In this document: positions 55,573 to 63,804 of the stretch, piece after piece
Layout of the letters: each line of letters opens with the position of its first letter
Position numbering within the stretch: position 1 is the first letter of the stretch
NCBI RefSeq assembly: GCF_037152535.1
Contig: NZ_JBBCMA010000002.1
Span: 124,001 to 188,000 of the forward strand
Length of the DNA stretch: 64,000 nt
Source of the DNA: Leclercia sp. AS011
GTDB lineage: Bacteria > Pseudomonadota > Gammaproteobacteria > Enterobacterales > Enterobacteriaceae
Direction: 5' to 3'
Position numbers and translations under genes: made by a program
Notes under the pieces: model-generated
What the model was told of the DNA's origin: nothing
The model's input: the letters and a program-made list of their open reading frames with translations, nothing else
Databases searched by the model: none

Positions 55573-56463
55573 TCACGACACCGGCACTTTCTGCGCCCGA
55601 TACCTGCTCGGCGAGCACCCCACCAGCCGATTGAAAAACCGCGCGAAATAGGCCGGGTCTTTAAACCCCAGCTGCCAGGCAATCTCGTTCACCGCGCTGT
55701 CGGAGAAGACCAGCAGCCGCTTGGCCTCGCGCAGCTGGCGGTCGAAGATGAGCCGTTTAGGCGGGCGGTTGGCGAAGCGGCGACAGATATCGGTCAGCCG
55801 CGATTCGGTGAGGTGCAGTTCGCTGGCATAATCCGGCACCGTCCAGTGCTGGTGGAAGTGGCCGTCCACCATCTGGTTGAAGCGCTGGAACAGTTTCAGC
55901 TCGCCGCGCATGCCGTTGGCGGCGTGATCGTCGAGGGTGGCGTTGCGCAGCAGCAAAGTGAATACCGCCTGCGCCAGCAGCACCAGAGTATGTTCCCGCC
56001 CGGGAAGCTGGGCGGTGGACTCCCGTTCAATCAGCCGCCAGTAGTGGCTGAGCGCCGCCAGCTCATCCGGCTTATCCGCTAAAGAGAGGCACATCCCCGG
56101 CAGACCGAAGGTCTCCCGGGTGCCGGGGTAGAGCACCTCCAGCAGCGGCCAGATCAGATCCTCATGCACCGTCAACACGTGGCCGTCGCTGTCCGATTCG
56201 GTGAAAAACGCATGCGGCACCGACGGCGGGGTGAGCACAAACAGCGGGGCCTGCACCGAGTAGCGATGATCGTCCAGCTGCAGCTCTATCTGCCCGGTAT
56301 CGAGAAAGTGCATCTGAAAGTACTGGTCATGGCGATGGGCCTGCATATCGCGGCCAAAAAAGGCCGCCATACGACTAAACGACTGATAATGCACATCGTC
56401 CGTTCCCAGACTCTCGTCGTACTCTTTGCTGATATCGATATTGGCAATCGGGCTCTGGCACAT
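55573..56463 (-). CDS. hpaA: AraC-family activator of hpaBC
   Basis: A 296-aa AraC/XylS regulator, same length as E. coli HpaA. N-terminal cupin-like effector domain (HRHDQYFQMHFLDTGQIELQ, PLFVLTPPSVPHAFFTESDS) and C-terminal HTH pair (WTVPDYASELHLTESRLTDI, VNEIAWQLGFKDPAYFARFF). In E. coli W HpaA activates hpaBC in response to 4-hydroxyphenylacetate. It lies 9 bp downstream of hpaX on the same strand. Its expected target promoter is now about 1.8 kb away beyond the T6SS module. Confidence 0.94.
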   Translation of the reverse strand: MCQSPIANIDISKEYDESLGTDDVHYQSFSRMAAFFGRDMQAHRHDQYFQMHFLDTGQIELQLDDHRYSVQAPLFVLTPPSVPHAFFTESDSDGHVLTVHEDLIWPLLEVLYPGTRETFGLPGMCLSLADKPDELAALSHYWRLIERESTAQLPGREHTLVLLAQAVFTLLLRNATLDDHAANGMRGELKLFQRFNQMVDGHFHQHWTVPDYASELHLTESRLTDICRRFANRPPKRLIFDRQLREAKRLLVFSDSAVNEIAWQLGFKDPAYFARFFNRLVGCSPSRYRAQKVPVS

Positions 56464-56472
56464 AACCGCTCC

Positions 56473-57819
56473 TTAATGACTCTTCTGCGCCGCCAGCCCC
56501 GGCGCGCTGTCACGGCTCTGCTGGCGGGTCATCGGGATCCGCGTCAGCACCAGCGCCCCCACCACCAGCAATCCTGCAACGAACCACAGTCCGGAGCTGA
56601 AGCTGCCGGTCGCGTCACGCAGAATGCCGATCAGCAGCGGGCTGACGGCGGATCCGACGTTGCCGATAGCGTTGATCACCGCCAGCGCCACCGCCCGGGA
56701 CTGCAGGCTAATAACCTGATCCGGGGTGGTCCAGAAGATCGCCATGGCGGTAAAGGATCCGGTTGAGGCCATGATGATGCCAAGCAGCTGGATCAGGCTG
56801 TGATCCGTCGCGGAGGCCAGCAGCCATCCCGCCGCCGCAAACAGGTACGGCAGGATGGTGTGCTTTTTTCGCTCGTTCAGCCTGTCGGAGCGGCGGCTCC
56901 ACCAGATCATCCCGAGGATGGTACAGAACTGCGGGATCGCCGCCAGCAGGCCGATCACGATATTGCTGCTGCCGGTATTAAAGCTCTGCAGGATCTGCGG
57001 GGTCCAGATGTTGATCGCACTCAGGGTGTTGGTCAGGCAGAAGTAGGCCAGGGTATAAAGCAGCACCGCCGGGGTCAGCACTTTGCGCAGGGTCGAGCGC
57101 GGGGTGACGGCGTGCGCCACGGCGTTCTCCTGCTCACGGGCGATCATCGTTTTCAGGGTCCGCTTCTCTTCCTCGTCCAGCCAGGTCGCCTGATCCGGCG
57201 TGTCGTTGAGGAAGAACCAGGTCACCACGCCGAGCACCACCGACGGTAGCCCCTCCAGCAGGAACAGCCACTGCCAGCCCTTCAGGTTCCACAGCCCGTC
57301 CAGGGCCAGAATATAGCCCGAGAGGATCGAGCCGAGCATCATGGTCACCGGCATGGCAATCATAAACAGCGCGTTAGCGCGGGCGCGGTGCCAGGCAGGG
57401 AACCACCATGTCAGATAGACGAGGATCCCCGGCAGGAAACCGGCTTCGGCAATGCCCACCAGCATGCGCAGGACGTAGAGCGTCTGCGGGCTGATGGCGA
57501 ACATGGTGCAGGTTGAGGCGATGCCCCATACCACCATGATCCCGGCGATCCAGCGGCGCGCGCCGATCTTCGCCAGCATGATGTTGCTCGGGATCCCGCA
57601 CAGCACGTAGGTGACGTAAAACAGCGTCGCGGCCAGGCCAAACATCGTCGAGGTGAGGCCCAGATCTTTGCCCATCGTCAGCCCGGCAAAGCCGATGTTG
57701 ATGCGGTCGAGGAACGAGAAGACAAACAGGATAAAGAGAAACACGATCAAACGACGGAACAGCTTATTAATGACGCGATGTTCAACGGCTTTATTATCTT
57801 GCAGGGTAGAGGTCGTCAT
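56473..57819 (-). CDS. hpaX: 4-hydroxyphenylacetate permease HpaX (MFS, ACS family)
   Basis: A 448-aa MFS protein of the anion:cation symporter type with 12 membrane segments. The signature FSFLDRINIGFAGLTMGKDL in TM1 and the cytoplasmic loop RWIAGIMVVWGIASTCTMFA are typical, as is the central charged loop with WFLNDTPDQATWLDEEEKRT. It imports 4-hydroxyphenylacetate and related acids. Slightly shorter than the 458 aa of E. coli. It lies between hpaI (21-bp gap) and hpaA (9-bp gap). Confidence 0.94.
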   Translation of the reverse strand: MTTSTLQDNKAVEHRVINKLFRRLIVFLFILFVFSFLDRINIGFAGLTMGKDLGLTSTMFGLAATLFYVTYVLCGIPSNIMLAKIGARRWIAGIMVVWGIASTCTMFAISPQTLYVLRMLVGIAEAGFLPGILVYLTWWFPAWHRARANALFMIAMPVTMMLGSILSGYILALDGLWNLKGWQWLFLLEGLPSVVLGVVTWFFLNDTPDQATWLDEEEKRTLKTMIAREQENAVAHAVTPRSTLRKVLTPAVLLYTLAYFCLTNTLSAINIWTPQILQSFNTGSSNIVIGLLAAIPQFCTILGMIWWSRRSDRLNERKKHTILPYLFAAAGWLLASATDHSLIQLLGIIMASTGSFTAMAIFWTTPDQVISLQSRAVALAVINAIGNVGSAVSPLLIGILRDATGSFSSGLWFVAGLLVVGALVLTRIPMTRQQSRDSAPGLAAQKSH

Positions 57820-57840
57820 GTTGCGCTCCAGATCTTGCCT

Positions 57841-58635
57841 TTAATAGACGGATTTATTGTTATCAGCGCTAACCGGTTCATCGATAAAGCGTGCCGCCAG
57901 CGCCTCGGCACCGCGGGCGAGCAGGGTGGTGTCGACGCCGACGGCGACAAACAGCGCCCCGAGGTCGAGATAGCGTTTTGCCAGCTGCTCGTTCGCCATC
58001 AGGATGCCGGGGGCTTTACCGGCGCCGCGGATCTGCGCGATCGCCTGCTCAATGGCGGCCTGCACCTCCGGGTGCTGCGGATTGCCGGCAAAGCCCATGT
58101 CGGCGCTGAGATCCGCCGGGCCGATAAACACGCCGTCGACGCCCTCCACATCGAGGATCTGCGGCAGATTTTTCAGCGCCTCGCGGGTTTCGATCTGCAC
58201 CAGCACGCACATGGCGTCGTTAGCCTGCTGGAGGTAATCCGGAATGCGGTTCCAGCGCGAGGCGCGCGCCAGGGCGCTGCCGACGCCGCGAATGCCCGCG
58301 GGCGGGTAGCGGGTAGAACGGACCGCCAGACGGGCTTCGTCGGCGTTTTGCACCATCGGCACCAGCAGGGTCTGGGCCCCGACGTCCAGCAGCTGTTTGA
58401 TCTGCACCGGATCGTTCCACGACGGGCGGACCACCGGCTGGCTCGGATAAGGGGCGATGGCCTGCAGCTGGGTTAAGACGGTCTGCACGCTGTTCGGCGC
58501 GTGCTCGCCGTCGATCAGCAGCCAGTCGAAGCCTGCCCCGGCCAGTAGCTCCGCGCTGTAGCTGCTGGTCAGCCCCAGCCATAAGCCAATTTGCGGGCGG
58601 CCTGCCTGCAGCACCGCTTTGAATGCGTTTTGCAT
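57841..58635 (-). CDS. hpaI: 4-hydroxy-2-oxoheptane-1,7-dioate aldolase
   Basis: A 264-aa class II (metal-dependent) pyruvate aldolase of the HpcH/HpaI family. Active-site parts: Arg in [40 protein letters not shown] with the catalytic His, [20 protein letters not shown] (metal Glu) and [20 protein letters not shown] (metal Asp). It cleaves 4-hydroxy-2-oxoheptanedioate to pyruvate and succinate semialdehyde, the last step of the pathway. It starts 9 bp after the hpaH stop codon. Confidence 0.96.
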   Translation of the reverse strand: MQNAFKAVLQAGRPQIGLWLGLTSSYSAELLAGAGFDWLLIDGEHAPNSVQTVLTQLQAIAPYPSQPVVRPSWNDPVQIKQLLDVGAQTLLVPMVQNADEARLAVRSTRYPPAGIRGVGSALARASRWNRIPDYLQQANDAMCVLVQIETREALKNLPQILDVEGVDGVFIGPADLSADMGFAGNPQHPEVQAAIEQAIAQIRGAGKAPGILMANEQLAKRYLDLGALFVAVGVDTTLLARGAEALAARFIDEPVSADNNKSVY

Positions 58636-58644
58636 GGTCCTCTC

Positions 58645-59448
58645 CTAAACAAAGCGGCAGCTGATGGAGCCCATATTGCCGTAGTCCACGTGGAAGGTGT
58701 CGCCTCTGCTGGCGGGCACCGGGCGGGTAAAGGAGCCGCCGAGGATGATCTGGCCGGGCTCAAGCTGCACGTCGTAAGGGGCCAGCTTGTTCGCCAGCCA
58801 CGCCACGCCGTTGGCCGGGTGGTTGAGCACGCCCGCGGCGACGCCGGTCTCTTCGATCACGCCGTTGCGGTAGAGCAGGGCGGAGATCCAGCGCAGATCC
58901 AGCTCGTCGGGCTTAATCGGACGACCGCCGAGGATCACGCCCGCGTTGGCGGCGTTATCGGAGATGGTGTCGAAGACCTTGCGCGGACGCTGGGTTTCAG
59001 GATCGATGTTGTGGCAGCGGGCGTCGATCAGCTCCAGCGCGGGGATCACGTAATCCGTGGCGTTGTAGACGTCGAAGATCGTGCAGTTCGGGCCGCGCAG
59101 CGGTTTTGCCAGCACGAATGCCAGCTCCACCTCGATGCGCGGGACGATAAAGCGATCCACGGGGATGTCGCTGCCGTCATGGAAGAACATGTCGTCCAGC
59201 AGCGCGCCGTAGTCCGGTTCGCTGATCTGCGAGCTGGCCTGCATCGCTTTTGATGTCAGGCCGATCTTGTGGCCCTTCAGCACGCGGCCTTCGGCGATCT
59301 TTAGGTTTACCCATTCACGCTGAACGGCGTAGGCGTCGTCGATGGTGATCGCCGGGTAATCCAGCGAGATCGCGCGGATCTGCTCCCGCGTCTGTTCCGC
59401 CTGATGCAGGCGATGGGCGATCAGGGTGTGGGTGTGTTTATCGAGCAT
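58645..59448 (-). CDS. hpaH: 2-oxo-hept-4-ene-1,7-dioate hydratase
   Basis: A 267-aa enzyme of the FAH/MhpD-related hydratase family, same length as E. coli HpaH. Features: [40 protein letters not shown], metal-site Glu residues in [17 protein letters not shown], and [20 protein letters not shown]. It adds water to the dienoate to give 4-hydroxy-2-oxoheptanedioate. The ATG at 59448 is used; upstream in-frame codons extend through a REP element that separates it from hpaF. Confidence 0.96.
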   Translation of the reverse strand: MLDKHTHTLIAHRLHQAEQTREQIRAISLDYPAITIDDAYAVQREWVNLKIAEGRVLKGHKIGLTSKAMQASSQISEPDYGALLDDMFFHDGSDIPVDRFIVPRIEVELAFVLAKPLRGPNCTIFDVYNATDYVIPALELIDARCHNIDPETQRPRKVFDTISDNAANAGVILGGRPIKPDELDLRWISALLYRNGVIEETGVAAGVLNHPANGVAWLANKLAPYDVQLEPGQIILGGSFTRPVPASRGDTFHVDYGNMGSISCRFV

Positions 59449-59465
59449 GGCGATATCCTGTTTTT

Positions 59466-59538
59466 GCCGGGGGGCGCTGCGCTTACCCGGCCTACGTTCG
59501 GGGCCGTTGTAGGCCCGGTAAGCGAAGCGCCACCGGGC
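59466..59538. repeat. BIME inside the hpa meta-cleavage operon
   Basis: Two inverted REP units (GCCGGGGGGCGCTGCGCTTA at 59466 and GTAGGCCCGGTAAGCGAAGC at 59509) fill the hpaF-hpaH gap, the only long gap in hpaGEDFHI. It is likely to lower expression of hpaH and hpaI relative to upstream genes or stabilise the 5' part of the message. Confidence 0.8.
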
Positions 59539-59548
59539 GAGCAGACGG

Positions 59549-59929
59549 CTACGTAAACAACGCGTGCACGTTGTTTTGCTTGTAATTGAGCGTCGGGTGC
59601 AGCTCGTCCAGCTCAAAGGACAGCGCCAGATAGCGGCTCGCCATCAGCTCTGCGAAGTGCGTTTTGATCAGCGCAAACAGCATTTCACCGACCTCTTCCC
59701 GGCTCTCCAGGCTGCGCCCGGCACCAATTTTGAGCGTCATATGCACAAAGGCGTAATCGTGCCTGCCGTCGGCCATCTGCCAGGTGTCCAGCCAGTGGGC
59801 GCGGCTGCGGATGCCGCCGAGGGGGAAGATGCTCGTGGCGGCCAGCGCCTCGTTCACTTTGGCGAACAGCCCCGGCAGGTCGGCCTGCTCGCGGATGTTG
59901 TCGGTGCATTCAGCAATAAAGTGCGGCAT
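59549..59929 (-). CDS. hpaF: 5-carboxymethyl-2-hydroxymuconate delta-isomerase
   Basis: A 126-aa trimeric tautomerase-superfamily enzyme, same length as E. coli HpaF/HpcD. The initiator Met precedes the catalytic Pro ([20 protein letters not shown]). Conserved blocks: [40 protein letters not shown] and [20 protein letters not shown]. It isomerises CHM to 5-oxopent-3-ene-1,2,5-tricarboxylate. It lies 9 bp downstream of hpaD. Confidence 0.97.
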   Translation of the reverse strand: MPHFIAECTDNIREQADLPGLFAKVNEALAATSIFPLGGIRSRAHWLDTWQMADGRHDYAFVHMTLKIGAGRSLESREEVGEMLFALIKTHFAELMASRYLALSFELDELHPTLNYKQNNVHALFT

Positions 59930-59938
59930 GGTGGCTCC

Positions 59939-60790
59939 TTACGCGGGCAGGGGGAAAACGGCGTTAACCTGGCCGGTGCCGGAGCTGGCGAACAGCTCGG
60001 TGAGGAACTCCACCTTGCCGTCGTAGTTGTCCCAGCCGAGCATCCCCAGCAGCATCACCGTGTCGTGCATGTTGCCCTCGCCGTAGCAGTAGTCGGCGTA
60101 CTCCGGCAGCATGCTGCAAAACTCCTTAAACTGGCCTTCGCGCCACAGCTTCACCACACGCTCGTCCATCTGACGGTCAAACTCACGGGTGTAGCTGTTC
60201 ATCCCTTCCTCGGCGCGCTGGTCGTCGATAAAGCGGTGCGACAACGAGCCGCTGGCGAGCACCGCCACGGTGCCGTCGTATTTCTCAATGGCGCTGACGA
60301 TGGCCTCGCCCAGCCGGCGGCTGTCGGCGAAGTCGTGAACCGTGCAGAACGCCGAGATGGAGACCACCTTGAAGTGCTTATCCGCGTTCATGTAGCGCAT
60401 CGGCACCAGGGTGCCGTACTCCAGTTTCAGGCTCGGGATGTTGTGCGCTTTGGCGCGTACGCCTATCGCCACCGCTTCGTCGGCAATCAGCTGGCCAAGT
60501 TCCGGGTTGCCGTCGTAGTCGTAGGTCATGTCGCGGATAAAGTGCGGCAGCTCGTTGCTGGTGTAGATGCCTTTAAAATGGTCCGCACAGTTGATGTGGT
60601 AGGCGCTGTTCACCAGCCAGTGGGTATCGAACACGATAATGGTGTCCACGCCCAGCTCGCGGCAGCGTCTGCTGATCTCCTTATGTCCGTCGATGGCCCC
60701 CTGGCGGCAGCCAAAGTTTTTGCCCGGTATCTCAGAGAGATACATCGACGGCACGTGGGTGATTTTTGCGGCTAACGCTAACTTACCCAT
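59939..60790 (-). CDS. hpaD: 3,4-dihydroxyphenylacetate 2,3-dioxygenase
   Basis: A 283-aa extradiol ring-cleavage dioxygenase of the LigB (type III) superfamily. It begins MGKLALAAKITHVPSMYLSE, with a probable Fe(II)-ligand His in KITHVPS and further His residues in VIFDTHWLVNSAYHINC. Other conserved parts are DGHKEISRRCRELGVDTIIV and SGSLSHRFIDDQRAEEGMNS. It opens homoprotocatechuate to 5-carboxymethyl-2-hydroxymuconate semialdehyde. It starts one base after the hpaE stop codon, so translation is coupled. Confidence 0.96.
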   Translation of the reverse strand: MGKLALAAKITHVPSMYLSEIPGKNFGCRQGAIDGHKEISRRCRELGVDTIIVFDTHWLVNSAYHINCADHFKGIYTSNELPHFIRDMTYDYDGNPELGQLIADEAVAIGVRAKAHNIPSLKLEYGTLVPMRYMNADKHFKVVSISAFCTVHDFADSRRLGEAIVSAIEKYDGTVAVLASGSLSHRFIDDQRAEEGMNSYTREFDRQMDERVVKLWREGQFKEFCSMLPEYADYCYGEGNMHDTVMLLGMLGWDNYDGKVEFLTELFASSGTGQVNAVFPLPA

Positions 60791-60791
60791 C

Positions 60792-62258
60792 TCATACCCC
60801 CCATTTCGGGATCGGGTGGTCGCCCATGGAGATGCAGACGTTCTTCATCTCCGCGAACACCTCGAAGCTGTACTCGCCGCCCTCGCGCCCGGTGCCGGAG
60901 GCCTTCACGCCGCCAAACGGCTGGCGCAGGTCGCGCACGTTCTGGGTATTCACGAACACCATGCCGGCTTCGATACTGCGCGCCAGGCGCAGCACCTTGC
61001 TGACGTCCTGGGTCCAGATGTACGACGCCAGGCCGTACTCCACGTCGTTGGCCAGGCGCAGACCTTCCGCTTCGTCCTTAAACGGCAGCAGGCAGGCCAC
61101 CGGCCCGAAGATCTCCTCCTGTGCCACGCGCATGCGGTTGTCGACGTCCGCCAGCACGGTCGGGCGCAGGAAGTTGCCGCCGCGCAGGTGCGCGGGCAGG
61201 TCGGTTGGTTTGTCCGGGCCGCCCGCCAGCAGGGTGGCACCCTCTTCAATGCCGAGGCGGATGTAGCCGGAGACTTTCTCCCAGTGCTGCTGGCTGATCA
61301 GCGCGCCAATCTGGGTATTCGGATCGTTTGGATCCCCAACGCGCAGGCGGTTGGCGCGCTCGGCAAAGCGCTTCACGAATTCCGGGTAGATGCTCTGCTG
61401 GATAAAGATGCGCGAGCCCGCGGTGCAGCGCTCGCCGTTGATGGAGAAGATGGTGAACAGGGCGGCGTCCAGCGCGCGCTCGATGTCGGCATCTTCAAAA
61501 ATCAGCACCGGGGATTTGCCGCCCAGCTCCATGGAGTATTTCTTCAGCCCGGCGTTTTTCATGATGTTGCGCCCGGTGGCGGTGCCGCCGGTGAAGGAGA
61601 CCGCGCGCACGTCGTGATGGCGCACCAGCGCGTCGCCCGCCGTCGCGCCGTAGCCCTGCACCACGTTCAGCACGCCCGCCGGAATGCCCGCCTCCAGCGC
61701 CAGCTCGCCCAGACGGTCGGCGGTCAGCGGAGAGAGTTCAGACATCTTCAGCACCGCGGTATTGCCTAAGGCCAGGCAGGGCGCGACCTTCCAGGTGGCG
61801 GTCATAAAGGGCACGTTCCACGGCGACACCAGCGCGCAAACCCCCACTGGCTGCACCAGGGTGTAGTTCAACATCTTGTCGTCAACCGGGTAGGTTTTGC
61901 CGTTCATCTGCTGGCACACCTCGGCGAAGAACTCGAAGTTGTGCGAGGCGCGCGGGATCAGGACGTTTTTGGTCTGGTGGATCGGCAGGCCGGTGTCGGC
62001 GGTTTCCATGGCGGCGATCTCCGGGACGTTCTGGTCAATCAGATCCCCCAGGCGACGCATCAGGCGCGCGCGTTCCTTCATCGGCAGGTTAGCCCATTTA
62101 GGGAAGGCCGCTTTCGCCGCCTCTACCGCCTGATTAATCTCGGCTTCACCGCCGGAGGCGACTTCTGCCAGTACCTCGCCGGAGGCCGGGTTGGTGGTGT
62201 GGAAGTACTCGCTTCCCGCCACGTTTTTGCCGTTGATCCAGTGGTTAATCTTTTTCAT
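60792..62258 (-). CDS. hpaE: 5-carboxymethyl-2-hydroxymuconate semialdehyde dehydrogenase
   Basis: A 488-aa NAD-dependent aldehyde dehydrogenase, the length of E. coli HpaE. Landmarks: SPWNVPFMTATWKVAPCLAL, the FTGGTATGRNIMKN loop, YSMELGGKSPVLIFEDAD (general base Glu), INGERCTAGSRIFIQQS (nucleophile Cys) and PFGGVKASGTGREGGEYSFE. It oxidises the ring-cleavage aldehyde to the acid. Its ATG overlaps the hpaG TAA by one base (TAATG), so hpaG and hpaE are translationally coupled. Confidence 0.96.
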   Translation of the reverse strand: MKKINHWINGKNVAGSEYFHTTNPASGEVLAEVASGGEAEINQAVEAAKAAFPKWANLPMKERARLMRRLGDLIDQNVPEIAAMETADTGLPIHQTKNVLIPRASHNFEFFAEVCQQMNGKTYPVDDKMLNYTLVQPVGVCALVSPWNVPFMTATWKVAPCLALGNTAVLKMSELSPLTADRLGELALEAGIPAGVLNVVQGYGATAGDALVRHHDVRAVSFTGGTATGRNIMKNAGLKKYSMELGGKSPVLIFEDADIERALDAALFTIFSINGERCTAGSRIFIQQSIYPEFVKRFAERANRLRVGDPNDPNTQIGALISQQHWEKVSGYIRLGIEEGATLLAGGPDKPTDLPAHLRGGNFLRPTVLADVDNRMRVAQEEIFGPVACLLPFKDEAEGLRLANDVEYGLASYIWTQDVSKVLRLARSIEAGMVFVNTQNVRDLRQPFGGVKASGTGREGGEYSFEVFAEMKNVCISMGDHPIPKWGV

Positions 62259-63532
62259 TACTTTGTCTCCTCGCTGACAATCCGGTTGACCAGACGGCCA
62301 ACGCCTTCCACTTCCACCACCACTTCATCCCCCGGTACCACGTCGGACAGCCCTTTCGGCGTGCCGGTGGCAATCATGTCGCCCGGCTGCAGGGTCATAA
62401 AATCGCTCAGGTACGCAATCAGGAACGGGATGCTGAAGATGAGGTCCGCCGTGGTCCCTTCCTGGCGCAGCTCGCCGTTGACGAAGGTGCGCAGGGCTAA
62501 GTTGTGCGGGTCGGGAATGGCCGCTTTCGGCACGATGTTCGGGGAGATGGGCGTCAGCCCGTCGCGGCTTTTCACCCGCAGATTCGGGCGGTAGTAGTTT
62601 TCCAGGTAGTCGCGAATGGCGTAGTCGTTGCAGACCCTGTAGCCCGCAACATAGTCCATCGCCTCGGCTTCACTGACCTTGCGCGCGGTTTTACCGATGA
62701 CCACCACCAGCTCGGCCTCGTAGTGCATGTACTCAACGTTGTCCGGGCGCACCGAGGTCTGGTTGTCGCCGTTAAAGGTATTCGGCGCTTTGATAAACAC
62801 CAGCGGCTCGGTCGGCGGCTTGAAGTCCAGCTCGCTGGCGTGATCGGCGTAGTTCAGGCCGAGGGCAAACAGCGTGGGGTGCGGATGTGCACCCTGAGCG
62901 ATGGCCGCGTCGCGCTCATTGACCACCGGGTTTTCCAGCGGCGGGAAGCCTTCTGCCAGAATGCGTACCCGATCGCCCGGGCGGATCTCAACGCGGTTTT
63001 GCGGGGTACCGAGCAATATCGCATCGCCAGGATTGAGGGTGGCGAACTCGCTCAGGGCGCTCAGCAGTTCGGCGGCGCTGCGCTGAAGCTCGGCGGTGTT
63101 CCAGTGGTCCGCCTCGCGACCGTTGATCTCGGTGATGATGGTCAGGTTAGCCACGTTATCAACGGCGACAAGTTCGCCCACCGGGCAAAACCCGTCCCGG
63201 CATTTGGCTTTGATGGCCGGGCGGTAGAAGCTCTCTTCCGGCAGGCTCACCTCGTTCGCCAGCGCGTACCCGGCAATATAGTCGGCGGCCTCATCCGGGC
63301 TGATTTTGCTCGCGGTCTTGCCGACGATCAGCGCCACCGTCGCGCCGCTCAGCACCTGTTCACCCTCGGGATGCGGGATGGCATCCCCGGAGCGGATCAG
63401 GGTGTTGCGCGGTTTGATAAACCAGACGGCGGTTTTCGGTGGCGTGTTGTAAGGGGGCTGGTGAAATGCGTCGCGCCAGGCATCGAGCTGGCTGCGGTGA
63501 TTGAGTGCCACCGCGAAAACTGTACCTTTCAT
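62258..63532 (-). CDS. hpaG: Bifunctional OPET decarboxylase/HHDD isomerase
   Basis: A 424-aa protein made of two FAH-family domains (about 1-215 and 216-424). The C-terminal one shows PHPTLFALGLNYADHASELD, MHYEAELVVVIGKTARKVSE (metal-binding Glu residues), YVAGYRVCNDYAIRDY and MIATGTPKGLSDVVPGDEV. The N-terminal copy is more diverged (ATVALIVGKTASKISPDEAA, DAILLGTPQNRVEIRPGDRV). It decarboxylates and isomerises OPET to 2-oxo-hept-4-ene-dioate. It is the first gene of the meta-cleavage operon and diverges from hpaR. AGGAG precedes the ATG. Confidence 0.96.
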   Translation of the reverse strand: MKGTVFAVALNHRSQLDAWRDAFHQPPYNTPPKTAVWFIKPRNTLIRSGDAIPHPEGEQVLSGATVALIVGKTASKISPDEAADYIAGYALANEVSLPEESFYRPAIKAKCRDGFCPVGELVAVDNVANLTIITEINGREADHWNTAELQRSAAELLSALSEFATLNPGDAILLGTPQNRVEIRPGDRVRILAEGFPPLENPVVNERDAAIAQGAHPHPTLFALGLNYADHASELDFKPPTEPLVFIKAPNTFNGDNQTSVRPDNVEYMHYEAELVVVIGKTARKVSEAEAMDYVAGYRVCNDYAIRDYLENYYRPNLRVKSRDGLTPISPNIVPKAAIPDPHNLALRTFVNGELRQEGTTADLIFSIPFLIAYLSDFMTLQPGDMIATGTPKGLSDVVPGDEVVVEVEGVGRLVNRIVSEETK

Positions 63533-63804
63533 TCCTTTCTCCTCAGGCCCGGGTATCGGGTTTTGAGTTCATTAATATGTTAATGATTAGGTTTTAGCCC
63601 CTCGCGCTATGTTTGGCAAACAGAAGTAAATAATTTGTGATATCAATAACAATAAATTTACATGTCGAATTGTTTAATGTTATATATCAGTGAGTTAATA
63701 TTTTTATGTGAGATCTGTTAGACTTTTCGCCCGCGCCGCTGGCGTCAAAAAGCCGCGTGAGGCATTGATTGTTTCGTTATTAATGATGTTGAGGTGGGAG
63801 CGCC
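63533..63804. promoter_or_regulatory. hpaG-hpaR divergent control region
   Basis: A 272-bp AT-rich gap. For hpaG (minus strand) a promoter has -35 TTGCCA (63614-63619), a 17-bp spacer and TAAAAC (63591-63596). At the expected start lies a perfect inverted repeat TCATTAA-4 bp-TTAATGA (63569-63586), a good HpaR operator. A CRP-like site TGTGA-6-TAACA (63636-63651) is centred about 60 bp upstream of that start, a class I position. A single TCATTAA half-site recurs near hpaR (about 63780-63786). HpaR repression and CRP activation of this promoter are known in E. coli W; these sites are inferred. Confidence 0.7.

Noticed and set aside
62504..63583. 359-codon plus-strand frame over hpaG
   Set aside because: Antisense shadow of hpaG with Arg/Gly/Val-rich composition and no domain features.
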